A program made the translations under genes and the position numbers. Below the pieces are notes generated by a model, which saw only the letters and a program-made list of their open reading frames with translations, was not told the DNA's origin and made no database searches. Positions 16,202-24,924 of a stretch of 64,000 nucleotides of DNA are shown here, in pieces. Numbering within the stretch: position 1 is the stretch's first letter; every line of letters begins with the position of its first letter. Source of the DNA: DATARH01 sp035534855 (GTDB lineage: Bacteria > Pseudomonadota > Alphaproteobacteria > ATCC43930 > CGMCC-115725); the NCBI GenBank assembly GCA_035534855.1, contig DATLRD010000086.1:7695-71694 (forward strand), read 5' to 3'.

Positions 16202-17296
16202 ATGAAAGCCGCCGTTCTGCATGCCCCGCACCAGCCGCTGACGATCGAGGACGTCACCCTCGAAAAGCCCAAGGCGCGCGAAGTCCTGCTGCGCACCGCG
16301 TTTGCCGGGCTGTGCCACAGCGACCTGCATTTCATCGAGGGACTCTTCCCGCACCCGACGCCGTGCGTGCTCGGCCATGAATCGGCGGCGGTGGTCGAGG
16401 CGGTCGGCGACGGGGTGAGCTACGTCAAGCCGGGCGACCATGTGATCACCTGCCTGTCGGTGTTTTGTGGCACCTGCTCGCAATGCGTCACCGGCCACCC
16501 CAATCTGTGCGAGGACACCAGCGTCAAGATGCTGCCCGGCGTGGCCGAGCGCATGACCTGGCACGGCGGCCAGAAGATGAACCAGTTTCTCAACCTGTCG
16601 TCGTTTGCCGAGCAGATGCTGGTGCACGAGAATTCGATGGTGAAGATCGACCCCGAAATTCCGCTCGATGTCGGGGCGCTGGTCGGTTGCGGGGTGATGA
16701 CTGGGGTCGGCGCGGTGTTCAACGCCGCCCGGGTCGAGCCGGGCTCGACCGTTGCGGTGATCGGCTGCGGCGGGGTCGGGCTGTCGGCGGTCAACGGCGC
16801 CGCGCTCGCCGGCGCCGAACGGATCATCGCGATCGACACCCAGCCGTCAAAGCTCGACCTGGCAAAGGAGATGGGGGCGACCGACACGCTCAATGCCAGC
16901 AACATCGACCCGGTCAAGGCGATCCGCGAGATGACCGGCGGCGGCGTCCACTATTCGTTCGAGGCGCTGGGCAGCAAGACCACGGCCGAGCAGGCCTTCG
17001 GCATGCTGCGCGCCGGCGGCACTGCCACGATCATCGGCATGGTGCCGTTTGGCGTGAAGATCGAGCTGCACGGCTTTGACTTCCTGCGCGACCGCAAGAT
17101 CCAGGGCACCTCGATGGGCGGCAACCGCTTCAGGGTCGACATGCCACGCCTGTTGTCGCTGTGGAAGCAGGGGCGGCTCAAGCTCGACCACCTGATCTCG
17201 GGCCGCATCAAACTGCACCAGATCAACGACGGCTTCGCGGCGCTCAAATCCGCGGTCCCGGTGCGCCAGCTGATCGATTTCGGCCCCACGGCATAG
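16202..17296 (+). CDS. Zinc-dependent alcohol dehydrogenase
   Basis: A 364-residue medium-chain dehydrogenase. The catalytic zinc site is visible as G-L-C-H-S-D near residue 38, the G-H-E motif near 60 and a cysteine at V-G-C-G-V near 163. The structural zinc site is present as C-G-T-C-S-Q-C with a fourth Cys in N-L-C-E. The cofactor domain has G-C-G-G-V-G (about 184-189) and a following Asp (I-A-I-D-T), which favours NAD(H) over NADP(H). It most resembles class-III-like/NDMA-type alcohol dehydrogenases. The alcohol substrate is unknown. The gene is alone; GAGGAGATCCTG precedes the ATG. Confidence 0.92.
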   Translation: MKAAVLHAPHQPLTIEDVTLEKPKAREVLLRTAFAGLCHSDLHFIEGLFPHPTPCVLGHESAAVVEAVGDGVSYVKPGDHVITCLSVFCGTCSQCVTGHPNLCEDTSVKMLPGVAERMTWHGGQKMNQFLNLSSFAEQMLVHENSMVKIDPEIPLDVGALVGCGVMTGVGAVFNAARVEPGSTVAVIGCGGVGLSAVNGAALAGAERIIAIDTQPSKLDLAKEMGATDTLNASNIDPVKAIREMTGGGVHYSFEALGSKTTAEQAFGMLRAGGTATIIGMVPFGVKIELHGFDFLRDRKIQGTSMGGNRFRVDMPRLLSLWKQGRLKLDHLISGRIKLHQINDGFAALKSAVPVRQLIDFGPTA

Positions 17297-17339
17297 CAGG
17301 ACCGCATCGGCATCAATCGGATCGCTGCGGCGCTGCGCG

Positions 17340-17558
17340 CTATTGCCGACGCAGGCGCACGCGAACGCGGTGCGCGACGATCAGCGCCGCGATGCAGATG
17401 GCGAGCGTTGCCGAAAGCCCGGTGGGCATGCCGGCCAGCCTCAGCAAGTCGCCGGTCGCCCCCGCCCCGAATGGAATAGCGAAGATCAGAACCGCCGGGC
17501 TGACCAGCAGCAGCGCTATGCCGAGGGCCCATCGTGTACAGGTTGCAAGCGTTGCCAT
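17340..17558 (-). CDS. Small two-helix membrane protein (72 aa)
   Basis: Seventy-two residues with two hydrophobic segments (W-A-L-G-I-A-L-L-L-V-S-P-A-V-L-I-F-A and A-T-L-A-I-C-I-A-A-L-I-V-A) joined by a Gly-rich loop, ending in a basic tail R-V-R-V-R-L-R-R-Q that should stay in the cytoplasm. No family recognised. The ribosome site is weak (GGGGCG). It is convergent with the alcohol dehydrogenase. Confidence 0.5.
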   Translation of the reverse strand: MATLATCTRWALGIALLLVSPAVLIFAIPFGAGATGDLLRLAGMPTGLSATLAICIAALIVAHRVRVRLRRQ

Positions 17559-17619
17559 GTCGCCCCGACCGGATGTCGGGCGACATGGTGGTGCGCCGGG
17601 CTTAACAGAGTGTTGCCGG

Positions 17620-17847
17620 TTACCGCGAGACGCCGTGGATCGCGAGTCGAAACGCCGTCGCCAGCACCACGCCGGCGCGCGGTTGCGGGCGCACCGCCGA
17701 GGCCATGTGGGCGGGTAGCGGCACGCAGCTCCAGCTATGGACGTCCCACAGACAGCCCGATGCCGTGGCGCTCGATGGCAGCGAGACCGTTGCGATCATC
17801 AGGGCGGCCGCACCGCTCAGCGCGGCCGAGGTCAGTGCCTTGGCCAT
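17620..17847 (-). CDS. Small secreted protein (75 aa)
   Basis: Seventy-five residues with a clear signal peptide (M-A-K-A-L-T, an alanine-rich hydrophobic core, a probable cut after A-T-A-S) and a mature part holding two cysteines (G-C-L-W-D-V-H-S-W-S-C) that could form a disulfide. No family recognised. GGGAG lies 8 bases before the ATG, supporting translation. Confidence 0.6.
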   Translation of the reverse strand: MAKALTSAALSGAAALMIATVSLPSSATASGCLWDVHSWSCVPLPAHMASAVRPQPRAGVVLATAFRLAIHGVSR

Positions 17848-17939
17848 TACCGGTTCTCCCGTTGCTATACGCTGAAGCCAACGAGATTCCGGCGGAAAAC
17901 GATCCGCTTCTAGTCTAACCGGTACTGCGAGGGGTCTCT

Positions 17940-18335
17940 CTACCCGAAGAACACGCGATGTAGGATCCGGCCCGGCAACAAGGTTAGGCTGCCGGCGATC
18001 ACCAGGGCGCCGAAATAGAGGCCGAGCATCGCGTTGCGATGGCCGCTGATGTTACCGCGCCGGGCATACCACAGCGCGCCGATTACGCCGAGCAGGGTCA
18101 GCGGGATGAACAGGTGGATCGGGCTCAAATATCCCGGAGTGATGCTGCGGATAAAGAACGTGCTGACTGCGGTCACGGTCATCAGCGCCAGATAGATCGA
18201 GCCCCAGAGCCGGTGGTAGCGCGAGCCTTTGCGCGACAGGAAAATCTGCCAGGTGCCGATGACGAAGGCCGGCAGCACGGTCGCCAGATGGACCTTGATC
18301 GCCGGCGGCGCGGCTGCGATCGGCGCAAGGTTCAT
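17940..18335 (-). CDS. DUF2306-like membrane protein
   Basis: A 131-residue protein with four predicted membrane helices. The start V-K-V/I-H-L-A-T and the G-x-x-H-R-x-x-G-W/S-I-Y motif (Y-H-R-L-W-G-S-I-Y) with a later R-G-N-I-S-G-H-R are typical of the DUF2306 family, whose role is unknown. Conserved histidines suggest haem or metal contact, which is inference. Downstream on the same strand are small genes; the intergenic side upstream has a small hairpin. Confidence 0.75.
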   Translation of the reverse strand: MNLAPIAAAPPAIKVHLATVLPAFVIGTWQIFLSRKGSRYHRLWGSIYLALMTVTAVSTFFIRSITPGYLSPIHLFIPLTLLGVIGALWYARRGNISGHRNAMLGLYFGALVIAGSLTLLPGRILHRVFFG

Positions 18336-18341
18336 GCCCGG

Positions 18342-18380
18342 CCTCTCACCCCGGCTCCGCTCCCCGCCGGCGGAGAGAGG
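18342..18380. repeat. Short palindromic intergenic repeat
   Basis: CCTCTC (18342) and GAGAGG (18375) flank an inner CTCCGC / GCGGAG pair. The sequence has the flavour of the longer C/T-rich palindromic repeat at 33867-33994 and may be a worn relative of it, or simply a terminator for the gene at 18412. Confidence 0.35.
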
Positions 18381-18411
18381 GAGCGCTCCTGGTCACGGCG
18401 CGCCAACACGC

Positions 18412-19383
18412 TCAGAACCAGTGCGCCTTGTCGACGACGTTGCGCAGCGGCTCGCCGGCAGCAAAGCGTCGGCAATTGTCGCTGAGCACGGCAAAGCGGC
18501 GGTCGTCGAGATAGGGGCCGTGGCCGGCGGTGTGCGGGGTCATCAACACGCCCGGCATCGTCCACAATTTGTGTTCGGGCGGCAGCGGCTCCTGCTCGTA
18601 GACGTCGAGCGCGGCGCCGGCGATCTCGCCCGTTTCGAGTGCGGCGGCGAGGTCATCGAGCCTGGTCGTCATGCCGCGGCCGATATTGATGAAGAACGCG
18701 GTCTTCTTCATCCGGCGAAACCGCGCGCGGTTCATGAACCCCTCGGTCTCGGGCGTGTGAGGCACGGTGAGGATCACGAAATCGGCGGTCGGCAGCAGCC
18801 GGTCGAGCGCATCGGCGCGGTGCAATTCGGCGAGCCCCGGCGGCGGCTCGGTGCGGCGCTCGTCGGTGCCGACGACGCGCATACCGAACGCCGCTGCGAG
18901 CCGCGCGATTTCGCTGCCAATGCCGCCGACCCCGACGATCAGCGCCGTCGCCTCCGGCAGGTGTACGACGTCGCCGCTTTCGCGGGGCGCCGGCCGCCAC
19001 TCGCGGCGCAATTGTTGCGGCAGGTAGACCTGCAGCCCGCGCGCAAAGGCGAGGACGAACGCCATGACATGCGCCGCGATATGGTCGTTGTAGATTTCGC
19101 GGAAATTGGTGATCCGCACCGGATGCGCGATCAGCTCGGGGTAATAGTACCCGGCCGGCGGTGCGGCCTGCGGTGCCTGCAGCCAGCTCAGGCTCTGCGC
19201 CTTGGGCAACAGGTCGGGCGGGATCGTGCCGTAGGCGCCTTCGGCGACCGCGATCGCCTGCTCGGCGCCTTCGCGGGTCTCGGCGACGATCACCTCGAGT
19301 TCGGGATGCGCTGAGGAGAGCCGGCGCCCCCACTCGCGGGTCTTGTCGGATTGCGGCGGCAGCATCAGGAACGGGATCGGCAT
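18412..19383 (-). CDS. D-2-hydroxyacid dehydrogenase
   Basis: A 323-residue NAD(P)-linked dehydrogenase that would interconvert 2-hydroxy and 2-oxo acids. The cofactor motif is V-G-V-G-G-I-G-S-E near 150. The catalytic Arg is in N-I-G-R-G, the Glu in Y-E-Q-E-P-L-P and the His in T-P-H-T-A-G, all intact. The tail of the cofactor strand, G-T-D-E-R-R, gives mixed hints on NAD or NADP use. It is transcribed away from the TRAP transporter genes with 247 bp between, so the two may share control and substrate class. Confidence 0.88.
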   Translation of the reverse strand: MPIPFLMLPPQSDKTREWGRRLSSAHPELEVIVAETREGAEQAIAVAEGAYGTIPPDLLPKAQSLSWLQAPQAAPPAGYYYPELIAHPVRITNFREIYNDHIAAHVMAFVLAFARGLQVYLPQQLRREWRPAPRESGDVVHLPEATALIVGVGGIGSEIARLAAAFGMRVVGTDERRTEPPPGLAELHRADALDRLLPTADFVILTVPHTPETEGFMNRARFRRMKKTAFFINIGRGMTTRLDDLAAALETGEIAGAALDVYEQEPLPPEHKLWTMPGVLMTPHTAGHGPYLDDRRFAVLSDNCRRFAAGEPLRNVVDKAHWF

Positions 19384-19630
19384 GGCGGCTCACTTGTCGT
19401 TGGGGATGCGATCCGGCAATTTCTTGCGCTGGAGGCACCGGCGGCATCAGATTGCGTTGCTCCGCTCTTAATGACAACTGGGCGTCCTGGGCTTCGTTCC
19501 CTGCCGGCACTGCTGCGGCGATGTGCCGGTTCTGCCGCCGACCGCCTATACGTGTCAGCGTTCTTGACGCACGACGACCGGCCGGTGCACTAACGCGCCC
19601 GTTGTGTCGACTATGATTGGGAAACGCCAA

Positions 19631-20665
19631 ATGAGGACCCCTGTCAGCCGCCGCGCCTTTATGGCAGCGACGGCGAGTGTTGCCGTTCCGCTTGCCATGC
19701 CGTTTGTGCGCCGCGCCGCGGCGGCGGAGCCGCTGTTGATGCGCTGCTCTCTCGATACCGCGCCGTCGCATCCGCGCAACGTCGCGTTCCGCGATTTCCT
19801 CGCCAAGATCGAGAAGGTGTCGGAAGGCCAGATCAAGACAAAATTGTTCGAGAGCGGCTCGCTGTTTCCCGATCTCCACGTCGTCAAGGCGCTGGTTCAG
19901 GGCCAGGTCGAACTGGTCTGCCCCGGCACCTGGACGATCACCGGGTTTGTGCCTGACGCCGATTTCTCGCAGCTTCCCGCGTTTTACGGCCAGACGATCG
20001 ACGCCGTGCACAAGGCGACCGACGGCTCGGCCGGCAAGTTCGTCAACCAGAAGGTCGCCGAAAAGCTGAAGGTTCAGGTCCTCGGCGACTGGTTCGACCT
20101 CGGCTTCAACGAGTGGTTCTCGACCAAGAAGCCGCTGAATTCGCTGGCCGACCTCAAAGACATGAAATTGCGCAGCCCGGGCGGGGTGCTCAATTCGTGG
20201 CGCATCCGGTTCTTCGGCGGTATCCCCAACGTGACTGCCTGGCCCGACGTGCCGCTGGCGATGTCGCAGGGCACGTTCGACGGGCTGATCAGCACCGACG
20301 AAAGCGTCAACAGCGCCAAGCTCTATGATTCCGGGATGCGCCACTCGCTGCAGGACCGGCAGGGCATGGGCCTTTACGTGCCGATGATGAACCATGATTT
20401 CTGGGGCAAGCTGGGCCCCAAGCTTCAGCAGGCGGTCGTCAAATTGTGGAGCGACAACCTGCCGGCCTGGCGGGCCAACACGGCTAAGTCGCAACTGGGG
20501 GGCCGCGCGGCATTGGAGAAGGCCGGCGTCACCGTTGTCGACGTGCCGCAAAAGGATCTCGACGCGGTGCGCGCCAAGATGCTGCCCGAGCAGGCCAAGG
20601 CCGCGGCTGACGCGCACATGTCGCCGGAACTGGTGAAGCTGGTCATGACGGATGTCGCTGCCTAA
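19631..20665 (+). CDS. TRAP transporter solute-binding protein (DctP family)
   Basis: A 344-residue periplasmic binding protein for an organic anion. The signal peptide contains S-R-R-A-F-M followed by a hydrophobic run and A-A-A-A, so export may be by Tat. DctP features include the conserved arginine in D-M-K-L-R-S-P and the W-P-D-V-P-L-A-M-S-Q-G-T-F-D-G block. The start at 19631 gives a normal signal peptide; upstream GTG (19604) and ATG (19613) codons add a poor extension. The gene overlaps the next one by 14 bp. Confidence 0.88.
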   Translation: MRTPVSRRAFMAATASVAVPLAMPFVRRAAAAEPLLMRCSLDTAPSHPRNVAFRDFLAKIEKVSEGQIKTKLFESGSLFPDLHVVKALVQGQVELVCPGTWTITGFVPDADFSQLPAFYGQTIDAVHKATDGSAGKFVNQKVAEKLKVQVLGDWFDLGFNEWFSTKKPLNSLADLKDMKLRSPGGVLNSWRIRFFGGIPNVTAWPDVPLAMSQGTFDGLISTDESVNSAKLYDSGMRHSLQDRQGMGLYVPMMNHDFWGKLGPKLQQAVVKLWSDNLPAWRANTAKSQLGGRAALEKAGVTVVDVPQKDLDAVRAKMLPEQAKAAADAHMSPELVKLVMTDVAA

Positions 20666-21242
20666 GCCGGAGGCGGCGCGGGGCCTAGCCCGCGCCGCCG
20701 CCGTCTGGGACCGCATCGAACGCACCCTGGTCGGCATCCTCGGCGCCAGCGCGATGGCGATCGCCGCCTTCCAGGTGTTCGGGCGCTATATCGACCCCGC
20801 CGCGGCGATCACCTGGGCCGAGGAGGTGATCGTCTACATCGCGGTGTGGGCGGTGATGATCATCGCAAGCCAGCTGGTGCGGATGGACGGGCACGTGCGC
20901 CCCGACCTGGTTCTGCGCCTGTTGCCGGCCGGCGTTCAGCGCTGGGTCGAGGTGTTCAACTGCCTGGTCGCGATCGCCTTCACCTTCGGCATGGTGTGGT
21001 ACGGCTGGGCCGTCGTAGGCACGGCCCTGCTGCTTGACCAGCGCAGCTCGTCCGACCTGCAGTTTCCGATCTGGATTTACTACCTCGCGCTGCCGACCGG
21101 CGGCGCACTGATGCTAGGGCGATATGTGATCCGGCTGATCCGTTACCTGCTTTATTTCGACCCGCGCACGATGACCGTGGGCCATGCGGCGGTACCGGTG
21201 CACGAGGCGCCGGCCGATCTCATCCCGCCGCCGGTGAAGTAG
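20652..21242 (+). CDS. TRAP transporter small permease (DctQ family)
   Basis: A 196-residue, four-helix inner-membrane subunit that pairs with the large permease. The family marks are F-Q-V-F-G-R-Y in helix 1, W-A-E-E-V-I-V-Y at helix 2 and G-H-V-R-P-D just after it. The gene starts inside the end of the binding-protein gene (14-bp overlap) and is 7 bp from the large permease, so translation of the three is likely coupled. Confidence 0.88.
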   Translation: MSLPKPEAARGLARAAAVWDRIERTLVGILGASAMAIAAFQVFGRYIDPAAAITWAEEVIVYIAVWAVMIIASQLVRMDGHVRPDLVLRLLPAGVQRWVEVFNCLVAIAFTFGMVWYGWAVVGTALLLDQRSSSDLQFPIWIYYLALPTGGALMLGRYVIRLIRYLLYFDPRTMTVGHAAVPVHEAPADLIPPPVK

Positions 21243-21249
21243 CGCCCGC

Positions 21250-22530
21250 ATGTGGACCGCCGGGTTCTTCATCCTGTTCTTCGGCCTGCTCGCCGCCGGC
21301 ATGCCGATCTTCCTGGTGCTCGGCGCCTGCGCCGCGGTGCTCTATTTCGTGTCGGACCAGCCGATGATCGGGTTGGCCCAGAACATGATCGATCAGCTCA
21401 ACTCGACGACGCTGATGTCGCTGCCGCTATTCGTGATGGCGGCGGCATTCATGCGGCGCGGCGGGGTGGCTCAGGCGCTGGTCGATATGTCGGCGGCGTG
21501 GCTCGGCGGCATCAAAGGCTCGCTCGGGCTCGTCGCGGTGGTGTCGTGCGCGCTGTTTGCGGCGATCTCGGGCTCATCGGTCGCAACCGCGCTGGCGATG
21601 GGCACGATCCTGCTGCCGGCGATGCTGGAGCGCGGCTACCCGCGCTCGTTCGCGCTCGGCGTGCTCGGCGCGTCAGGCACGATCGGCGTAGTGATACCGC
21701 CGTCGCTCGCGCTCATTCTCTACGGCATCGTCACCGAGCAGTCGGTGCCGCGGCTGTTTCTTGCCGGCATCCTGCCCGGCCTGTTGCAAGCCGGCGCGTT
21801 CTTCCTGTGGGTGCTCTATTACGCCCGGCGCAAGAATTTTCCGGCCGAGCCGGCGCTGCCGCTCGGCCAGCGGCTGCGGGTCACCTGGCGCGCGCTGCCG
21901 GCGATGCTGGTGCCGGTCGTCGTGCTCGGCGGCATCTATGGCGGGTTCATGACCGTCACGGAATCGGCGGCGATGGCGGCGGTAACTGCCTTGTTCGTCA
22001 GCCTCGTCGTCTATCGCGGGTTTCATTGGACGTCGGTGCTCGACGTGATCGCCGAGGCGCTGGCCTCAGCCGGCGTCATCATGCTGATCATCGCCACGGC
22101 GCTGGTCTTCGGCCACTGGATGACCGGCTCGGGCATCCCGGGCCAGCTCGTGCAATATGCCGCCAAGCAGAATTTCAGCACCTGGCAGTTCCTGATGGTG
22201 ATGAACATCCTGCTGCTGCTGATCGGCTGCTTTCTCGAAGTCGTCGGCACGCTCTTGCTGGTGATGCCGATCCTGGCGCCGGTATTGGCCCCGCTTGGCG
22301 TCAACTCAGTGCATTTCGGGATCATCTTCACCCACAACATGGAGGTCGGGCTGGTCCATCCCCCGGTCGGCCTCAATCTCTACGTCCTGTCGACGATCTC
22401 CGACGCGCCGGTCGGCGAGGTGATCCGCGGCATCCTACCGTTTCTGATCATCCTGTTGCTGGTGCTGGGGCTGATCACCTATTGGCCGGCGCTGACGCTG
22501 TGGCTGCCCGATCTGGTGTTCGGCAAGTGA
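21250..22530 (+). CDS. TRAP transporter large permease (DctM family)
   Basis: A 426-residue, about 12-helix permease that uses a Na+ gradient to carry the solute delivered by the binding protein. Marks of the family are the N-terminal G-M-P-I-F-L-V-L-G, P-L-F-V-M-A-A-A-F with a following G, the S-G-S-S-V-A-T-A loop, and P-P-S-L-A-L-I-L-Y-G. The C-terminal half has H-P-P-V-G-L-N-L-Y-V. The substrate is not readable; the two flanking hydroxyacid dehydrogenases suggest a 2-hydroxy or 2-oxo acid. Confidence 0.92.
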   Translation: MWTAGFFILFFGLLAAGMPIFLVLGACAAVLYFVSDQPMIGLAQNMIDQLNSTTLMSLPLFVMAAAFMRRGGVAQALVDMSAAWLGGIKGSLGLVAVVSCALFAAISGSSVATALAMGTILLPAMLERGYPRSFALGVLGASGTIGVVIPPSLALILYGIVTEQSVPRLFLAGILPGLLQAGAFFLWVLYYARRKNFPAEPALPLGQRLRVTWRALPAMLVPVVVLGGIYGGFMTVTESAAMAAVTALFVSLVVYRGFHWTSVLDVIAEALASAGVIMLIIATALVFGHWMTGSGIPGQLVQYAAKQNFSTWQFLMVMNILLLLIGCFLEVVGTLLLVMPILAPVLAPLGVNSVHFGIIFTHNMEVGLVHPPVGLNLYVLSTISDAPVGEVIRGILPFLIILLLVLGLITYWPALTLWLPDLVFGK

Positions 22531-22577
22531 GTCGCGATAGGGTTTGACCAGACACACACGACGACGGAGCGACGCCG

Positions 22578-23570
22578 ATGGCCCAGACCGCACAGCCCAA
22601 CCGCAAGAAGATCATGGCGCCGGCGACGATGTCGAAATCCGGCTGGGCGTTGATCGCGGCGCGCGACGATGTCGAGGGTGTCGAGTTTGCGCCGACTCTG
22701 GCAAAGCCCGAATTTCGCGCGATGCTGGCCGATGTCAGCGGCATTTGCCTCGGCGTCACGCCGTTCAGCGACCCCGAGCTCGATGCGGCGCCGCAGCTTC
22801 AGGTCGTCTCGCGCATCGGGGTCGGCTACGACGCGGTCGACGTGCCGGCGCTGACCCGTCGGCGCGTTCCGCTGATGATCGGCGGCACCGCCAATTCGGT
22901 CAGCGTTGCCGAGGCCGGGGTGTTCCTGACGATGTCGCTGGCGCGCAAGGGCGCCCGGATGGACACGATGGTCAAGGAGGGCCGCTGGAACGACCGCTAC
23001 AAGGACATGCCGGTCGACCTTTACGGCAAGACCGTGCTGATCATCGGCTTCGGCAAGATCGGCACGCGCTCGGCCAAGCGGTTCGGCGCGATGGAAACAA
23101 ATGTCCTGGTCTATGACCCGTACATGTACTCCGAGACGATCCGCGGCATGGGCTACGAGCCGGTCGCCGATCTCGACGCTGCGGTGGCGCGCGCCGATTT
23201 CATCACGATCCACTGCCCGAAGACGCCCGAGACGGTCGGCCTGTTCAATGCTGCCCGGCTCGCCCGGATGAAGCGCACCGCGTTCATCGTAAACACCGCG
23301 CGCGGCGGCATCATCGACGAGCCGGCGCTCTACGACGCGCTCAAGAACAACCGCATCGCCGGCGCCGCGCTCGATGTCTTCGTCGAGGAGCCGACCCCGC
23401 AGGACAACCCGCTGCTGTCGCTGCCCAATTTCATCGCCGCGCCGCATGTCGCCGGAGTGACCAGGGAGGCGGTCGACCGAATGGCCGTCATCGCGGTGCA
23501 GAACATCCTCTCGGTCCTCGATGGCAAGCCGAACGCCGAAAATGTGATCAACAAGGAAGTGCTGGCGTAG
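22578..23570 (+). CDS. D-isomer 2-hydroxyacid dehydrogenase (SerA-like)
   Basis: A 330-residue dehydrogenase of the phosphoglycerate-dehydrogenase type but without the C-terminal ACT domain. The cofactor motif is G-F-G-K-I-G-T, followed by Asp in V-Y-D-P-Y, which favours NAD. The catalytic set is present: Arg in N-T-A-R-G-G, Glu in V-E-E-P-T-P, His in A-P-H-V-A-G. It follows the TRAP permease by 47 bp on the same strand and is probably co-transcribed, oxidising or reducing the imported acid. It differs from the first hydroxyacid dehydrogenase (18412) in its active-site neighbours. Confidence 0.9.
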   Translation: MAQTAQPNRKKIMAPATMSKSGWALIAARDDVEGVEFAPTLAKPEFRAMLADVSGICLGVTPFSDPELDAAPQLQVVSRIGVGYDAVDVPALTRRRVPLMIGGTANSVSVAEAGVFLTMSLARKGARMDTMVKEGRWNDRYKDMPVDLYGKTVLIIGFGKIGTRSAKRFGAMETNVLVYDPYMYSETIRGMGYEPVADLDAAVARADFITIHCPKTPETVGLFNAARLARMKRTAFIVNTARGGIIDEPALYDALKNNRIAGAALDVFVEEPTPQDNPLLSLPNFIAAPHVAGVTREAVDRMAVIAVQNILSVLDGKPNAENVINKEVLA

Positions 23571-23581
23571 GGAGGCGCACG

Positions 23582-24331
23582 ATGCCGGTTGGGCGATACG
23601 CGAGGCCGCCCATTACCGAGGCGGTTATAGAATTTAGGTTTGGATCACCGCTTTCAGACCGGATGGTCAAGCGATTCTTGCACGTTGTCGCAAAGGAATA
23701 CCCAACAACAGAACAAACCTATGAAATCTCTGCTCAACTACGAATTACGGGACCGGGTCAAAACCCCGAAGTTTCTACCAATCAGAGTTTAACTGGGTAC
23801 AAGCTAACAGGACAAGATTCGGCGGATTTCATGATTTTTAGGGTTGATAGAATAGGGATAATTCGGAATTCTCCCTATTGTGGGTGGAATAATTTCTTTG
23901 AGCGCGCCAAATCATATTATGAAAAATTGAAAAAAATCTCTGGTCTTCGTTCGCTAACCAGAATAGCAACACGATACGTGAATCGGTTGGATATCCCAGT
24001 GAAACCGGGAGACTTGGTTCGAAGCGAAGATTACCTCCAAATAGAGCCGCTAGTTCCAACCGCCGTGCCCAGACTCAGCGCCTTTTTTACAACCTTTAGA
24101 GGGATTGTTCCAGAGATTGAAGGACAGGTGATCGTAAATTCCGGAACTGTGCAATCGCCCCTGATCGATCACATTTCATTTTTACTTGACATTGATCTGT
24201 TTCGAGAGCAAGCGCTCCCGCAGCGAGACCAAGACGTCTGGGATTTGCTTGACAGACTGCGAGCACAGAAAAACGCACTATTCGAGTCGTTCGTAACCGA
24301 TCGGGCCAGGGAGCTGTTTGACCGTGCCTGA
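23582..24331 (+). CDS. TIGR04255-like family protein
   Basis: A 249-residue protein. The opening R-P-P-I-T-E-A-V-I-E-F-R-F matches the P-P-(I/L)-x-E-A-x-x-E start of the sporadic bacterial family TIGR04255, and the length of about 250 and the spacing of G-Y-K-L-T and Y-V-N-R-L-D-I-P agree. The family has no established function. No enzyme motif, signal peptide or membrane helix is visible. GGGAGG lies 7 bases upstream of the ATG in the G+C-rich flank. It is the first gene of the low-G+C cassette and overlaps the second by 8 bp. Confidence 0.7.
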   Translation: MPVGRYARPPITEAVIEFRFGSPLSDRMVKRFLHVVAKEYPTTEQTYEISAQLRITGPGQNPEVSTNQSLTGYKLTGQDSADFMIFRVDRIGIIRNSPYCGWNNFFERAKSYYEKLKKISGLRSLTRIATRYVNRLDIPVKPGDLVRSEDYLQIEPLVPTAVPRLSAFFTTFRGIVPEIEGQVIVNSGTVQSPLIDHISFLLDIDLFREQALPQRDQDVWDLLDRLRAQKNALFESFVTDRARELFDRA

Positions 24332-24908
24332 CATTGTTGCCTTAGGGAGGTCCGCTCAGCAGCCGCTCAGCGCCAGCGCTGTCGTGGACCCGATCATGTC
24401 GCCGATTGAAAGACCATCGCAGGGGCGGGCCGAAGGAAGCCTATATCAACCCCAAATAATACCAATCCTTACAGGTGCAGAAAAATTAGAATCGGATCTA
24501 TTCAAGAATCGAGCCGAACTAAAATTATTGACCTCAAAAGTAGCCATGCATCTGTCCTTTGAGCAACGGCAGAGTCTTTTTCTGTCGATTGATCGACTGT
24601 TGGCGGCTGAGGAATGGGAGGATGAGTCATATGAAATTGATTTGGAGTCGTTCCAAAGTTTTTTACGGTTTGTTATTCATGCAAAAATTGAGCACATGCC
24701 GAACATCGGGGTAGGCCCAGGGGGAACTGTACTGGCGGGTTGGCACGCAAAGAGCAAATCGGTTCACGCGGAGTTTTTTCCGGCTGATCACTGTATGCTC
24801 ATGATAAAATTGCAATCCGATCGCGGACTTGAGCGGTTCGCATGGCGCGGACACGTGGCGCGGTTACGAGATGTAGTTTTTCATAATGGTGCAATTGAAT
24901 GCCTGTAG
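24324..24908 (+). CDS. Uncharacterised protein of the low-G+C cassette
   Basis: About 194 residues, unrecognised. The start is probably GTG at 24324 (AGGGAG 10 bases upstream, overlapping the previous stop) or TTG at 24318. The first 60 residues are polar and Pro/Ser-rich, probably flexible. The rest is acidic and helical (E-E-W-E-D-E-S-Y-E-I-D-L-E-S-F-Q-S-F), then a mixed strand-like end with G-W-H-A-K-S and F-A-W-R-G-H-V-A-R-L-R. No membrane helix. Base composition is strongly A+T-biased, as for its two partners, and translation should be coupled to the first gene. Confidence 0.7.
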   Translation: MPDIVALGRSAQQPLSASAVVDPIMSPIERPSQGRAEGSLYQPQIIPILTGAEKLESDLFKNRAELKLLTSKVAMHLSFEQRQSLFLSIDRLLAAEEWEDESYEIDLESFQSFLRFVIHAKIEHMPNIGVGPGGTVLAGWHAKSKSVHAEFFPADHCMLMIKLQSDRGLERFAWRGHVARLRDVVFHNGAIECL

Positions 24909-24924
24909 GGCATGAAAATTTATT

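Noticed and set aside
18653..20737. 694-codon minus-strand open frame spanning the hydroxyacid dehydrogenase and the TRAP binding protein
   Set aside because: Long only because G+C-rich genes leave antisense frames open; it lacks domains and overlaps two well-supported genes in conflicting frames.
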